Shown piece after piece: positions 45,401-57,009 of a stretch of DNA of 64,000 nt. Numbering within the stretch: the stretch's first letter is position 1; each line of letters opens with the position of its first letter. Location of the stretch: contig OZ234493.1 in NCBI GenBank assembly GCA_965153455.1, positions 7,368,213-7,432,212 on the forward strand, given 5' to 3'. The position numbers were made by a program, and so were the translations under genes. The notes below the pieces were generated by a model. That model had not been told where the DNA came from, did not search any database, and was given only the letters and a program-made list of their open reading frames with translations. This DNA is from Sphagnum compactum. Taxonomy: Eukaryota; Bryophyta; Sphagnopsida; Sphagnales.

Positions 45401-45852
45401 AAGGGGTTTAGGGTTTTGCGACCTTCTCACTCACATCAATATCTTCGGGTTTAGTGAACGTCTGCACAAAGGAGGCAAGCACATCCACGGGGTGCTTAGC
45501 GGGATCATTGTCAGAACCTCCCCTCTTCCTGTTGACACCAGCTACATATTGCTTCCAATCTCCTTTTCGCCCTCTGGTTTTCCTCCCTTGCGAGAGCTTC
45601 ACTATCTTGACCAAAACCTGTGGTTTTTTCCCCCATCCGTCGCATGCACACTTATTGTTTCACCATCTTCTTCTTGTAAAACCCACCCACCCGTCCAAAA
45701 ACACACTCACACACACACACACATACAAAAGCAGCAGCAGCAACATCCTTACTACTGAAACCGAGAGAAGAAAGCACGATGCTTACGTCTTTGTCAGCGT
45801 CCTTGAACCCCGTCAAGTACTTAGAGCCTACACCAACGCCCGCCATCGCCAA
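42414..45852 (-). CDS. SDN: SDN family copy B, catalytic residues lost; 9 exons resolved (321 codons), 3' end open
   Basis: Exons in transcript order: 45852-45787, 45617-45435, 44620-44531, 44268-44200, 43865-43731, 43525-43409, 43247-43178, 43019-42919, 42545-42414. Exon sizes equal those of copy A exons 2-8 exactly (183, 90, 69, 135, 117, 70, 101 nt), so the genes are tandem duplicates. The nuclease motifs are changed: SLACEVV (A157 for Asp; codon 43805-43803), HSLNHALA (A241 for Asp; codon 43187-43185) and LNSCMDDA (Asn, with one residue deleted, for the His; codon 42509-42507). The frame is open and every junction keeps GT-AG. It is therefore either a pseudo-nuclease with a retained scaffold or a young pseudogene. 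The RRM and C-terminal tail of copy A were not found. Start: MAMAGVGVGSKYLTGF or the second Met at 45846. Confidence 0.85.
44790..45330. repeat. Degenerate minisatellite in intron 2 of SDN copy B
   Basis: Several diverged units of roughly 90-120 bp share TTCTTCTCCCAGACTT, CCTGCTTCTTC and ATCCAGCAATTGCAAAACC. The array is open on the minus strand over 44878-45276, which is an effect of the repeat rather than a gene. Confidence 0.6.
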
Positions 45853-46125
45853 AGCTTCAGATCGTTAAGAACGCAAAGAATGAAGCAGACCCAAAGCTAT
45901 TTTCTTCCAGCGACGGAAGTCTTCCTCCGCTCCGACGCTGCTGCTCTTGTTTGTTTGCTGGTTCTGCCAAACCCTAAACCCTAAACCCTAAGAGCTCCAC
46001 GCTTTGTTTGTTTCCGGAAATCCGTGCGCCCTGGAGCTTCACTGTTTGTTTGCTTGAGAGAGAGACACACACACACACACACACAGGCTCAGAGACAGAG
46101 ATCCTGAAGATGTTGTCTGAAGATT
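45853..46125. promoter_or_regulatory. Head-to-head (bidirectional) promoter region with a triple telobox
   Basis: Only 273 bp separate the divergent starts of SDN copy B and the DUF2279-like gene. The interval contains three joined AAACCCT units (45969-45991) and a CA-dinucleotide tract (about 46066-46085). Teloboxes are bound by TRB-type Myb proteins and mark many plant housekeeping promoters. The start at 46126 may be replaced by 46231, which would widen the interval. Confidence 0.6.
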
Positions 46126-46632
46126 ATGCACCATGGAGGAGTCAAGCGGTTTGTCTGCGTGGTTAGGTATTGTTGTCAGTTGTGGAATGGGAAACCTCGG
46201 AGGGGGGCAAAAGGAGGAAGCAGCAGAAGAATGGTGATGGGGAATCACGGGGATCCATGGTTTGCACTTGATAAAGCAGAGCATTTTGTTGCTTGTTTTG
46301 CCATCACAGTTGCTGCTGCAACTGTGCTTGGGTTTGTAAGAAAAGAGTTGCGGGGATGGTTGCGTCTTGCGTTGGGCTCTCTACTGGGGTTGACAGCCGG
46401 AGCATTAAAGGAAGTTGGAGATGCAACCCATCTGTTGCCTTCGGATGGCGCCTCCATCAAAGATGGAGTTGCTGATGTTCTCGGTGTTTCGTGTGCTGCA
46501 ATTGTGCTGTACTACTACTTCTATGCACACAACAAACACAAGGACAAATCTAGAGAAAAGCTGGGAGGCGGCAGCAGCAGCAGCAACACATGGGAAGACT
46601 TCCAGCTGAACACCATCTCTGAGGATGTCTGA
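46126..46632 (+). CDS. Small membrane protein of the DUF2279/YfiM type, intronless, 168 aa
   Basis: The conserved pattern of bacterial YfiM-type proteins is visible: DPWFALDKAEHFVACF (residues about 43-58), then a Gly-rich helix ending GALKEVGD, then SIKDGVADVLG. Three hydrophobic segments (about residues 52-68, 77-95, 118-134) predict a membrane protein. The C-terminal tail is basic then acidic (HNKHKDKSREK, ISEDV). The function is not established. The first Met gives 168 residues; in-frame Mets at 46231 and 46237 start just before the conserved block and may be the true start. Confidence 0.75.
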   Translation: MHHGGVKRFVCVVRYCCQLWNGKPRRGAKGGSSRRMVMGNHGDPWFALDKAEHFVACFAITVAAATVLGFVRKELRGWLRLALGSLLGLTAGALKEVGDATHLLPSDGASIKDGVADVLGVSCAAIVLYYYFYAHNKHKDKSREKLGGGSSSSNTWEDFQLNTISEDV

Positions 46633-47318
46633 AAACATAGCAAGAGTTTTATTGTTTGTGGGTTTAGAACTTTTCTGATTCTGTGTCCAGAAATCTTAGC
46701 ATTCTTTACCTCTCTGCTGCAAGTGCACAGTGAGGATTTTCTCTAGAGTTTGATGTGGCCACCATTCTTTCTACAAGTAGGGTAGTATCGATGTTGCTAC
46801 TGGTTGTCGAAAAACAGCAACCACATTTTTATTTTCCGAACAAAACGCTCGCATGACAGACAGGTTAAAGCTTTCAACCCATAAACAAAAAGAAAACCAC
46901 CTTGCTTGTTTAATTGCTTCTTCTTTCTCAAAGAAGATGATGATGAAGGAACAACTGCAAGAATGTAAACAAACACTTTGATTGATTGACGAGAAGAGAG
47001 AGTCTCCAGTAAAGGACGAAGTGCAACCAGGACCCACAACTCCTCATCCTCATCAACATTCACTCCAGAGATATCCTAAATCCTAAACCCCACACCGCAA
47101 ATACTCTATGCACACAGACAAAGCGATGCTAGCCACACCCATTTCATTACAGATTTGCTCAAAATACATTTTGTGTTTTCTGCATATTCCCCAAGCAAAC
47201 TGCAAGCATCATGGATAACTTTCAAGAGAAGTATGTAGCACCCAAAACCCTAAACTTCAGTATCTCCAACCTGAGCCCGTAATAGCACCAGTATGTAGAA
47301 GTGGTAGTAGTATGTCCC
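46633..47318. other. Convergent 3' region between the DUF2279-like and DUF427 genes
   Basis: Presumably the 3' UTRs of both genes. Short AAACCCTAAAC words occur at about 47084 and 47245. No further gene. Confidence 0.5.
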
Positions 47319-47724
47319 CTACACTGCCTGAGCTGCCGCTTTTTCGATCTTGACACCTTTCCAGAACGCAACATAATCCTGCAAGTAAGGAAAAAACAAG
47401 AGGCAGATCATCACAACCCAAGTCTCAAAAACACCTCCAATGAGTGTGAGAGAGTTTTTCTTTTCAGTAGATTTTTACCTTGATGTTGGAGGCAGCCGGC
47501 TTGGGCGCAGGGTAATACCAAGCTGCATCCTTGTTCTCCTGCCCATCAACCACCAAGGTGTAATAAGAAGCCTGGCCTTTCCAAGGACAGCTGGTGTTGG
47601 TGGAGCTCGGCTTCACGTACTGCATGTTCACAGATGAGGGTGGGAAGTACACGTTGCCTTCCACACTTTCGTATGTATCAGTAGCTGCAATCACAGCTCC
47701 ATTCCACACTGCCTTTGTTGCCAT
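47319..47724 (-). CDS. DUF427 domain protein, 2 exons, 101 aa
   Basis: Exons: 47724-47479 and 47378-47319 (306 nt, phase 0 GT-AG intron). Family features in order: KAVWNGAVIAATD, VEGNVYFPP, KPSSTNTSCPWKGQASYY, VDGQENKDAAWYYPAPKPAA and DYVAFWKGVKIE. The domain is a short single beta-rich fold widespread in bacteria and fungi; its biochemical role is unknown to me. Length is complete for the family. No transit peptide is evident, so it is probably cytosolic. Confidence 0.93.
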
Positions 47725-47842
47725 TTTACTTTGTTGCTCGCTCTACTTGTGCCCAGAAAAAAATTGTTCGAGGATTGATCGATCGATCCACCCACAACAC
47801 TGCTGCTGCTGTTGCTACTACTAGCTCTTCCCTTTTTTCTCT

Positions 47843-47879
47843 CAAGATTTAGTAAGCAAACCCTAAACCCTAAATCTTG
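47843..47879. promoter_or_regulatory. Telobox inside a small hairpin upstream of the DUF427 gene
   Basis: Two joined AAACCCT units at 47858-47874 lie about 135 bp upstream of the DUF427 start. They are flanked by a 10-bp inverted repeat (CAAGATTTAG and CTAAATCTTG). Confidence 0.5.
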
Positions 47880-48214
47880 TGAAGAAGAAACAAGCTAGCT
47901 ATGTTTGCAACGACGAACCCAACTCGAGAAAATGCTTGATTGAGATCTTATCTACAGCCACCAGTTTTTTTCTTCTTCAGCAGCAGCGACTGGGCCAACA
48001 ATTTCGGCATCAAATTCAATTTCGTGTCCGTGGGTTTTTCGTCGGAGAACTACTATTTTTGTAGGGTTAGAAGAGCAAGCGTAACCACCAGCAGTTCCAC
48101 CTACATTATTGTTGTTACATCTACGAGTGTTGTGACCCGTGGCTACGCCACTCTAGCCACCCGTGGCACCTCGCCCAGCCCCCTGCAGCGGCTGCCTTGG
48201 CCGCTGTTTTTTTT

Positions 48215-48325
48215 GCCTCTCTGAGGACCTCGTTTCAGGTCCTCAACGATGGGTTTTTTTTCTGAGGACCTCGTTTCAGGTCTCCAACGACGAGTTTTCT
48301 TTCTGGGAACCTCGTTTCAGGTCCG
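48215..48325. repeat. Three tandem copies of a unit of about 45 bp
   Basis: Each unit contains ACCTCGTTTCAGGTC, preceded by CTGAGG or CTGGGA. It lies in the upstream region of the DUF427 gene. Confidence 0.75.
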
Positions 48326-48689
48326 TCTCGAGGTCTGGATCGGGTACTGGCCACCTCGGTTCATGACAATTTTTAAGAATTTGCTTTTCAAAGATGTTTC
48401 CTAACTGCCCTAACTGCCGTTGGTTCCGCCATAATGTTAAAACGCAGAACGTCTTGTGACACACAAACGGACAGACACCACGTTTGCTTTTATATATAGG
48501 ATTGCAACGTTGCACAAAGACGCCAAGCGCTTGTCTTGTTCCAGGCCTTGTACCATGCTGATCAGCATTTGGAGCAAATCGTTGCCTGCTGCTACTACAA
48601 ATATAAAAGGGATTCAAAGCAAAAGGCAAATGCATTATTAGTGTCCACTGCAAGAGGATGTGATTTCTCTCCCACTAAAGGCTGAAGCT

Positions 48690-50470
48690 CATGACTCCTG
48701 TGTGAGGTAAACTTTGTGTTTTTTTTGCTTTACAATGTACAATGTATTACAATGTACAATATGTACATGTTTATGTGAGGTTTGCTTGAGGTTTATGACT
48801 CTTGGTGTGAGGTGAACTTTTGTGGTTTCATGCATTACAATGTACAATATGTGATGTTTGTTTGCTTCATGCCACAAATCTAAGGGATTGAAAGGAAAAG
48901 GCAAATGAATTTTTAGTGTCCACTATAAGAAAATGTGATCTTACACAAAATGTTGTGATTCATGACACATGTGGTAGGCTCTTGAGCTTCATTTGTTACA
49001 ATGTATAATATGTGATGTTTATTGTGTCATGTGGTATGTTAAAATTACAATTTGATATCAAGTTGTGACACATATTAATCAGGAGAGGATGGTGATTTTT
49101 TCTCTTCTCCTAGATCCTTAGCAATAGTGTGAGATCACATGTTGACAAAATAAAATTCAAACAACGATCTCATCATTTAGTAATTTCTCTTCGTGATAGA
49201 CGATGATTCAAAAAGGAAATCAATGTTTTGTGTTCATGGTTGCCACAATTTTCCTTCTTTCTATCTATCAAGTTATAGAATCATCACATGTTGTGTGATT
49301 TTGTGATTAGGTGAATGGCAAAGGCACTCCAATTCCATGGACCCAGAAGATGGAGGAAGGAAGGAAGGAAGAAGAGAAGATGGGATGGTATATGTACTCC
49401 ATTTCATAGATCCAAAAGGTCTAAGGGAGAAAGGAAAAAGGCATGGGATGTGTACCTAGCACGTAATGCTTTGATGCCAAATTGATTGAGAAGTGAAAAC
49501 TAACTTCAAACCCAACTAGGTTGAAAAGTAAAGTTGGTAACGATGATTGGATGGCACTAAGAACAACAAATACACGTGCACAATTTTGTTTTAGGGAAAC
49601 GTAGAAAGTTTGCAAGATATGTTAAAAATTGGACACACCTAATGATAAGGAAGAAACTAGAAAGAGTGCAAAATGGAGGCAATTGACACAAATGAAAGGA
49701 TTGAATAGTTTAGCAAAGAAAGGAAAATTTCCTTTCAACTCATCACTTTTTGAAAACATGAAATAGTGATTTAAAAAAAACTGATTTAAGCAAAACACTA
49801 CAAAAGGATGTGGTGTGGTTTTTCTCACACAAAAGGTCACACCTTTTGACACATGTGAGATCAACTTTGTGATTTCATCCATTACAATGTACAATATGTG
49901 ATGTTTATTGTGACACATATTATACAATCACATTGATCTTCAAAGTGATGGCAACAAATTGATATCTTTAGGTGCATCATTGCTCTCTCAATTAGAGCTT
50001 TGAAATGGAAATTTGATTGATGTGTGACACTCATTGCGTACATAGAGAATTCAACCTTGCCAAGTGGAATACCACACAATGTGTGTTTCGAAACACAAAT
50101 ACAATGGCCAACTCCATCTTGTGATGAAAAAAATTAAGAATAATAATAATTTTGAACCATGCACATATGGCTAGCATTGTTTTTTCAACTCTCTTTCTCT
50201 TTTGATCCACACAAAATTCCATCTCCATTTGCATTTTGTTCCATACAAATTTTCACACCATCTTTTTCCTTGCTCTACCACTAAACATTTTGTGTTGCGA
50301 TCGCACTTGTCAACAAGATCATAAATGTTTCAAACCAAGTACCGATAATTAATAACACAATCATTTAAAGAGAATGTGATTTTCCTCACACACAAAATTA
50401 CAAATCATGACACATGTGTGAAGAAAACTTTCATTCATTACGATGTACAATAATATGTGAGGTTCATTAT
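48690..50470. repeat. Four or five dispersed copies of a repeat of about 110 bp
   Basis: Copies near 48690-48870 (two overlapping), 48930-49045, 49796-49920 and 50370-50470. Shared words: ATGACACATGTG or close variant, AACTTT.TG, and CATTACAATGTACAATATGTGATGTT. Same orientation, irregular spacing. DNA between them (49045-49795, 49920-50370) shows nothing else recognisable. Confidence 0.65.
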
Positions 50471-50779
50471 GATAATTTGAACACAAAAGAAACACTAACA
50501 ATGCCAAAGGGAACTATAATTTACAAAATTTTAATATTTGCCTTAAATTTCCTCATTATAGTCACATTTTAAAATTTTAAAAAAAAAATTGCAAATATTT
50601 TGTGTTATTAATGAGTGTGATAGTGACTCTAAAAAATGGTGTTTCTTATTAAAATGAATGATTAACAAATTTTTTTAAAAAAAGTGTGACACAAACAAGA
50701 ATGTGATTAAAATGGGCATGATTATAAAGGGGGTTTACCGTAATTAAAACGACAATTTCATTAATTGATGGCACATATT

Positions 50780-51150
50780 ACAAAATATTGAAAAAAAAAC
50801 TCCAAATCGCCAGATTTCTACTATTACTTGCAGCAGGTAGCCAGAAATATAGAAAAGACTCTGATTCGTCAAATCTGGACCTGAAAAATACGGTTTCATG
50901 AGAATTTTTATGAGAAGGATTTTTCATGAGGAAAAAATGGCCCAAATTCGCCAGATTTTGAAGTAAAGAAGGAAAAAAAAATTTCAAATCGCCAGATTTT
51001 TACTATAACTTCCAGCGAGTAGCCAAAAATATAGAAAGATTTTTTTTTTTTTTTTTTTTTTTGTTTTCCCCTACTTTCGGAATAGTATGTTACCAAATTT
51101 GGCTAAATTATTTTCTGGATGATCGCCACTTTGACTACATCACATTATCC
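50780..51150 (+). repeat. Dispersed repeat family R1, copy close to the CutA promoter
   Basis: Similar to 10640-10930 over about 290 bp. Its first and last parts also share a sub-repeat, AAATCGCCAGATTT (50803 and 50988), so the unit is partly duplicated. It ends less than 200 bp upstream of the CutA start codon. Confidence 0.65.
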
Positions 51151-51337
51151 CCGACTGAAAAGAAACCCTGGCCAGGTCCACTGAATTCGGTAAACGACAC
51201 CGCGCGGCTATAGGTTCGTCTTCCTGGGACGGCTATCGAGAATATTCGGCGTGGCCTAGACAGGCCTGCCCTGTGCATCGTCGCTTCCTGCCAAGAACTT
51301 CGCGCAAGATCATCGCAAGGAGCGCGTTTGGTTTGCA

Positions 51338-54148
51338 ATGCGACGTCTCTCCTCTTCCTTTTCATCTGCGATTATTGTTCACCGCGGCGTTCCGGCGACC
51401 TCTCCTCTGCGGTGTGTCTTTGCTGTGAGTTTGGCTCTTTTTTTCTTTTTCCTTTTTTTTTTCCCTTTCTTCTTTTTCTTCTTTTTCTTCTTCTTCTCAC
51501 ACCTGACTATGAATTTGCGTTTTTCTTTTCCCCCGTGCTATAGATCTCTGTTTTTCTACGGGTGTCTGTAAGGAATCCTGATAGAGACACCCGGCGTCTA
51601 GAATGCAAAAATGTTCAAGAACTCTCCGTCAACAGGAAGGTTTCCGCAAGGAATTGCTCCTCATTGATTGATTGATTGATTGATTTTTTTGTTGCATGGA
51701 GCATCGAGTCTTTCGGAAGGGAGTTTTAACAATCGCCTTTGTGATGTCATAATAGTGAAGGAGTGACAAAAGGAACGAGTCAGATGCAAAGAGTATGTGA
51801 GAGCGTCGTCGAGAGAATGATAACCTCCTTTTAGCAGCATTCTTTCAGAGCACTAGATTGTGATGAGCTTTGTGTGTTACAACCACTTAATACCTACTTC
51901 ATCTCTCAACAGGTGCAACAAAACTCAAGATTGTCAGAAACAAGGATCTCAACACCTTTGTTGAACTCTGCTGCTGCTGGCCTCCTCAAACGTTCTACTA
52001 CTCATCTCACGAGGTTTGGAGCTTTTCCCATCTCTTGAGCTTAGTCAATGGAGGTTGTATTTGTGGTTTTTCTAGGTTCTACTATCAAAGTTGTGAATAA
52101 TACAGATGATGCCAGCCATGGTTAGTTCATACCGAGAGCTTCCTTAATGAATTGCCACAGGCAGGCAGCAATCAAACAACAATCTGCTTCCCTCTCCCTT
52201 GGCTTTATGAGATGTGTCAGAGTGTGAGTACTCACATGAGGGTGGTTAGTTGCCGAGGGCTGGAGGTCTCAGTTGTTGTGGGACTAGCACTTGTGCTTAT
52301 AGTTGCAAACTTTCTCAGCCCTAGCTGGCCAAGCTCGATTCGTCTGTTATCTGCTTGGAGAGGAGGAACTTCCCAGTTGCACGCAATGGCCACTGACTAC
52401 ACGCCAGCAATTGTTGTCTATGTCACTGTTCCTAACAAAGAAACTGGTAATTCGTTTGGCTTCCTCAAAGGACCTTACTTCCAAAGGCTCATGATAGCAT
52501 TGCAAATTCTACAACAATCTTATTGTGGAAGTTTCTTTGCGAGCTGTGTACATCTTTTGTTATGCTTTTTGCTTTACTTTACTAGAAGTCTAGTCTCAGA
52601 GAGTGAGGGGAGAGGTGAGAAGGGAACTAGAGTCCATCCAGAAGAAAGGTTAGGATAACTCATCATGCTGGAAATGCCTGAAGAGGAACCAAGTAAAGGC
52701 CAAATCGATTGTACCTTGTAGAAGAGGACTCTGAGAAGCTGGAAGTGTATTTTAGGAGGAAGAGGAAAACCAACAGCCTGGAAATTTGCAAAGGTCATTG
52801 GAGAGGAAGAAAATGTGCAAAGGATGAGGTGGTTAGGGTTGAAGAAGAGGAAATGGAATTCCAACAATGGAAGTTGGAAATGCTGACCTTGATTTGTGTG
52901 TCTTCAGGATCAAAGCTTGCACATAGTATCATTGAAAACAAGCTTGCAGCTTGTGTGAATCAGATTCCAGGTTCATACTTTCTCCATCTGAAACAGCCCA
53001 CTCTAAAGAAAACATGCTTCTGTTGTAGTGTATTTGATGCCAGATGAGTATGGGTGTTTCTGCACTATGTGCTCTTGTTCAGTATCAATACAGACCGTAT
53101 TGAAGCCTATGAAGGAACTTTGGGTGATGCAGCATTGACTCATGGTCCACATCTCCTGTTAAGATGATTGTGGGACCTTCAGACTGCATAATTTTGTATT
53201 GCTGTATCATAAGGGGATTATTGTTACTGGATTGCCGATTTGTGTCAATCAAATTGAATAATGCAATGCTTTGTTCATTGTTAGTGAAATATTTTCTGTG
53301 GGTTTGCTTGACATGACAGGTGTGGAGTCCACATATTGGTGGCAGGGGAAGGTGAGTTACATCTTCCCACTTTGAGTCCCTTCAAGATTGTTGCAGATAG
53401 GGCTATTGACCTATATTATTCGAACATTGTGCTGTACTGTGAAACTTCCAACCCAAAGTTTCCCATTAAATGTAGATAAAAAATTTGGGCAGCTATTGTG
53501 CCATAGTTTTCCCAGAGTTAGGTAGCTTGATCCTGGCCAATCTGTAACATCATACAAGAGAGACAAACTAGAGAGGGTGAATCCTTTACTTGATGCTAAC
53601 TAGGAAATGTTTCATATTGTTTCAGGTGGAGACAGATTCAGAGCTGTTGTTGATAATCAAGACAAGGCAGAGTCTTCTGCAACAACTCACTGACCATGTG
53701 ACAGCCAATCATCCTTATGAGTGAGTATTTCCTAGATAGAGTCTTCCCTGGGAGGATGTTTGCATCACTGTGTGAACTCTATAGTTATGATTGAAAAGGC
53801 ATATTTAGGCTTAAAATTCACCTCATAGGGACTTTTTGCATTTATTTTGATCTTCAAATTTAGCCACATAGATTCCTCTTTGATTAAAAATTCACATTCG
53901 GCTTATATTATTTAATGGTTGTGACCTTATTGTTTCTTCTACTGCATAACTAGCTTTGCTTGCAGCTTACAAAAATCAAAGCAACAAAGTTCTATCAAAG
54001 TAATATATGTACGTTGCAGCAATAGGGAGCTAAATGATTCTGTGGTATGTGCAGTACGCCAGAGGTTATAGCAGTGCCTATCACTGGAGGCAGCCACAAG
54101 TACCTGCAGTGGCTAGCAGAGAGCACACAAAAGGTGCTTGAGGCATAG
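51338..54148 (+). CDS. CUTA: CutA-like protein (CutA1), 7 exons, 249 aa
   Basis: Exons: 51338-51424, 51913-52013, 52169-52446, 52908-52970, 53320-53351, 53626-53720, 54055-54148 (750 nt, in phase). The CutA core occupies about residues 142-249: PAIVVYVTVPNKETG, SIIENKLAACVNQIPG, ESTYWWQGKV, DSELLLIIKTRQSL, VTANHPYDTPEVIAVPITGG and YLQWL. CutA forms very stable trimers and is linked to divalent-metal tolerance in bacteria; plant forms are usually organellar. The N-terminus is Arg/Ser-rich (MRRLSSSFSSAIIV), like a transit peptide. A hydrophobic segment (about residues 96-112) precedes the core, as in other plant CutA proteins. The exon 3 acceptor could be one of three nearby AGs; the chosen one (start 52169) is the only one giving an open frame without a tiny intron. 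Confidence 0.92.
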
Positions 54149-55720
54149 AATTACATCTTGTCACTTTGTACAGTCTCATATAACACAGTACATCTGGGAG
54201 ATATTGTTGACAATATGCAATTTTTGCTGGGGTATGCTGGAATCTGCTCTGCAAATTCATGTGTCGTGTCTGCCTCTTCAATCCTTGGTAAGCTTCCGCC
54301 ACTCATTTGTGTATGAGCATCTAGTTTCTGCAGCTGAAAAACCTCTGGATTTATTTCCTTCCTAGGTACAGGGTGGACCTTGAAGGGTTTTTTTCCCTGT
54401 AAGCATCTGCTTACAAGGAAGGAATTTCCCTAAATCTGTTTGCACATATGTAAAGACATGCAATCAAAAAAATAATGTAAAATCTACTTGCAAGATATGA
54501 ATAATAATACTCAAGTAAGTTTGAATACTCAAATGTGCTAGACATGAACTAGTGGTAGCTAAGAAATCATTTGAGTTCACGATATGAGAACGACCACATG
54601 AAAATCAAACTTGTTTAATTAGGGCTCTACATACCTGTGCACTACTTTGTTTGAATCCAAATGCTATGTTGGTCACCATTACTTTGTTTGCAATTTTTAT
54701 TGTGCGGAGTTGACTATTGGTCGATCGTTAAATATTTGTTCTATTATACCTTAGTTCCTTGGCCAATTCATCACTAATTATATTATTTTCAAAAATGTTG
54801 AAATTTGCGAAAATTATTTCTTCCAAATCAAAAAAAATTGTGAAGGAGAATAGTGGATATTTAGGAATATTTCATTTGTTGAAGTGAATTTTTTGAGATT
54901 AATTAATTATTTGATGGATGTGTTGAAATGGTCAAGGTACTACGGTATTATATTTTGAAGGTGTCCTTATTGATCCAAATTTACTAACACCTCGTATTCC
55001 TTGTTTAATTGGAACAAGTTAAATAACCAAAGGAGTATATAATGTTTTATTAAAAAATGCCAATTTTTATTTTGTTATGATCACCATAGAACAATGATAC
55101 CTTAGGATAAAAACAATTAATTTTCAAAACACACAATGATGACAAATTTTAAAGCAAAATTTTTTTTGCAAGTTTTTTGTAGGAACACACAAGAAACAAT
55201 ATGTACATGTAGTTGCAATCTACAAACCACGAAGAATGCAAATGTCTTTTCTAAATTCGTCTTGACATACTACTAATCAAAGTGAACAAAAGGTGACCCA
55301 AAGAAAGTCATAAGATTTGTTGTCAAACACCAATGCTTACAAATTGAGTTTAATTTGAAATGAATTGACATTTTTTCAAAAACCATATTAGTTGATAAAA
55401 AATAATTTTAATATTTCTTTTTCATTTTTACATGGTTGAAACATGTTAAAAGTTGGGGTCTTGGTTGTTTTTTTTGTTTTTTTTTTCAAAATTTTAATAT
55501 TCTAGTTAAATCAATCACAATGCACCATCTTCAACTTACTATCGTAATATACCAAATCGAAGTTTTTGAAAACCTTCATATTTTGTTGCACAAACATATT
55601 ATTATTTACAAGTGCATGTTCTTTACATTCATATAGGGCATTTGTGTTTCATTTTCTTTCATTTAACAACTAGACTTTTAGTTTAATGATGTACGAAATA
55701 ACGCATTTTTTTATATTTAC
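54149..55720. other. Intergenic AT-rich DNA downstream of CutA
   Basis: 3' UTR of CutA followed by AT-rich sequence. No gene or clear repeat found. Confidence 0.5.
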
Positions 55721-55722
55721 AA

Positions 55723-55955
55723 ATGAATTAAAATAAGATTTGAAATTTGATTCACCTAACGTTAGCATACATTCTCCAAATGTGAAAATCAATTGATTAT
55801 TTACCTAATTGAAATAGGATTTGAAATCCAACTCACCCAACAATAGTATATATTTTTCAAATGGGAAAATCAATTGATTATTTATTTAATTAAAATAGGG
55901 TCTAAAATAGGACCCACTTAACATCAACATACACTTTCCAAAGGGGAAAATCAAT
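55723..55955. repeat. Three tandem copies of a unit of about 76 bp
   Basis: Each copy contains AAAATCAATTGATTATTTA or a close variant plus AAAATAGG.T.TGAAAT and CACC.AACA. Copies begin near 55723, 55797 and 55873; the third is the most diverged. Confidence 0.7.
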
Positions 55956-56039
55956 TAACTCAAGTTGTAATCTTTTTATTTTAAAAATGTGTTTAGTGTT
56001 AAGGTGTTGTAATTTTAGCTTTGGGCTCACAACGAAGGC

Positions 56040-56760
56040 AAGGGTTTGCAAAGGTGCGGGCCAAAAGTGAAGCCTACGAGTCACATTTCATGTTCCGGAA
56101 GTGTAGGAGAGTGTGAAAGAATGAACCCACACACTCCATAGTGGGCTTTCACTTTGGGAGTTGGAGTCTCGATGAACTCCTAAATTTTTAGAGGGCGATT
56201 GCAAAGGTCAAAATTCATTGAATTTAAAAGTTTATTATATTTTTAAAAAGCTCTTGAGACGTAGATGTTTTAAATGGGCTTGCATGACCCGTTTGGGTAC
56301 TTAAAACATAAGTTATGGCCAAGAGAAGGGTCGAGAGTCAAATTGTCAATTTGACTCCCGACCACTAAAAGTCAGGAATCGCCTTGATTTACTTGCATGC
56401 AGGTGGCATGCCACACATCGTTGGAAATATCTTAACGAAGGCTATAATTTTGTTTCAAACCTCACCTCGATCAGAGGTTTGCACAAGAAGTTATGGCCTT
56501 CCAAAGTTGCAGGAGTCCCAATTTCAAAAATATCGAGACCCCCAACTTGAGAGTTTCTGGACAAAATGACATTTAGGTGCAAACCCCGTGGTCAAGCACA
56601 TAAAATATTATAAAGGGGAAGGTGGTGGCTTCCTCCAAGTTCGAGCCGTGGTGAATTTTGTGCGTCCGTGTTTGCTCATGGCTCGTTCGTGCACCAAAAG
56701 TGTTTCAACTACGCATTGACCAACTTGTTATTTGGTTTGTGTAGGTTTGTGTGAATAATT
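56040..56760 (+). repeat. Dispersed repeat family R2, third copy
   Basis: Matches 19880-20650 in order and direction (see that entry), and is more GC-rich than it. A short frame at 56384-56569 has no recognisable domain. Confidence 0.55.
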
Positions 56761-57009
56761 GACCCACTTATCATTCATTCTAGTCCCCATTTCGGAGCTC
56801 CAGCACACCCATTTACCCTCGAAATACTACGAACGAAGGAACGTACCTCAACTCCTTATCCTTTCGTTGTTTTCACTTTTGCACTCGCAGTTGAGTCTAT
56901 CAAGGAGTTTGGGGGTGCGTCATAAAGACACAAAATACCACGAGAACAAAGGTCAAAAGAAAAGGTTTAAGTCTAACTTTTAAATAAAAAACAAGATAAG
57001 ATTATGTGA

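Noticed and set aside
46066-46085. CA-dinucleotide run as a functional element
   Set aside because: Simple microsatellite; nothing beyond its promoter position supports a role.
52149-52221. Alternative CutA exon 3 using the first AG and ending at a GTGAGT near 52224
   Set aside because: The next acceptor would be only about 25 bp away, too short for an intron; the continuous exon from 52169 is in phase.
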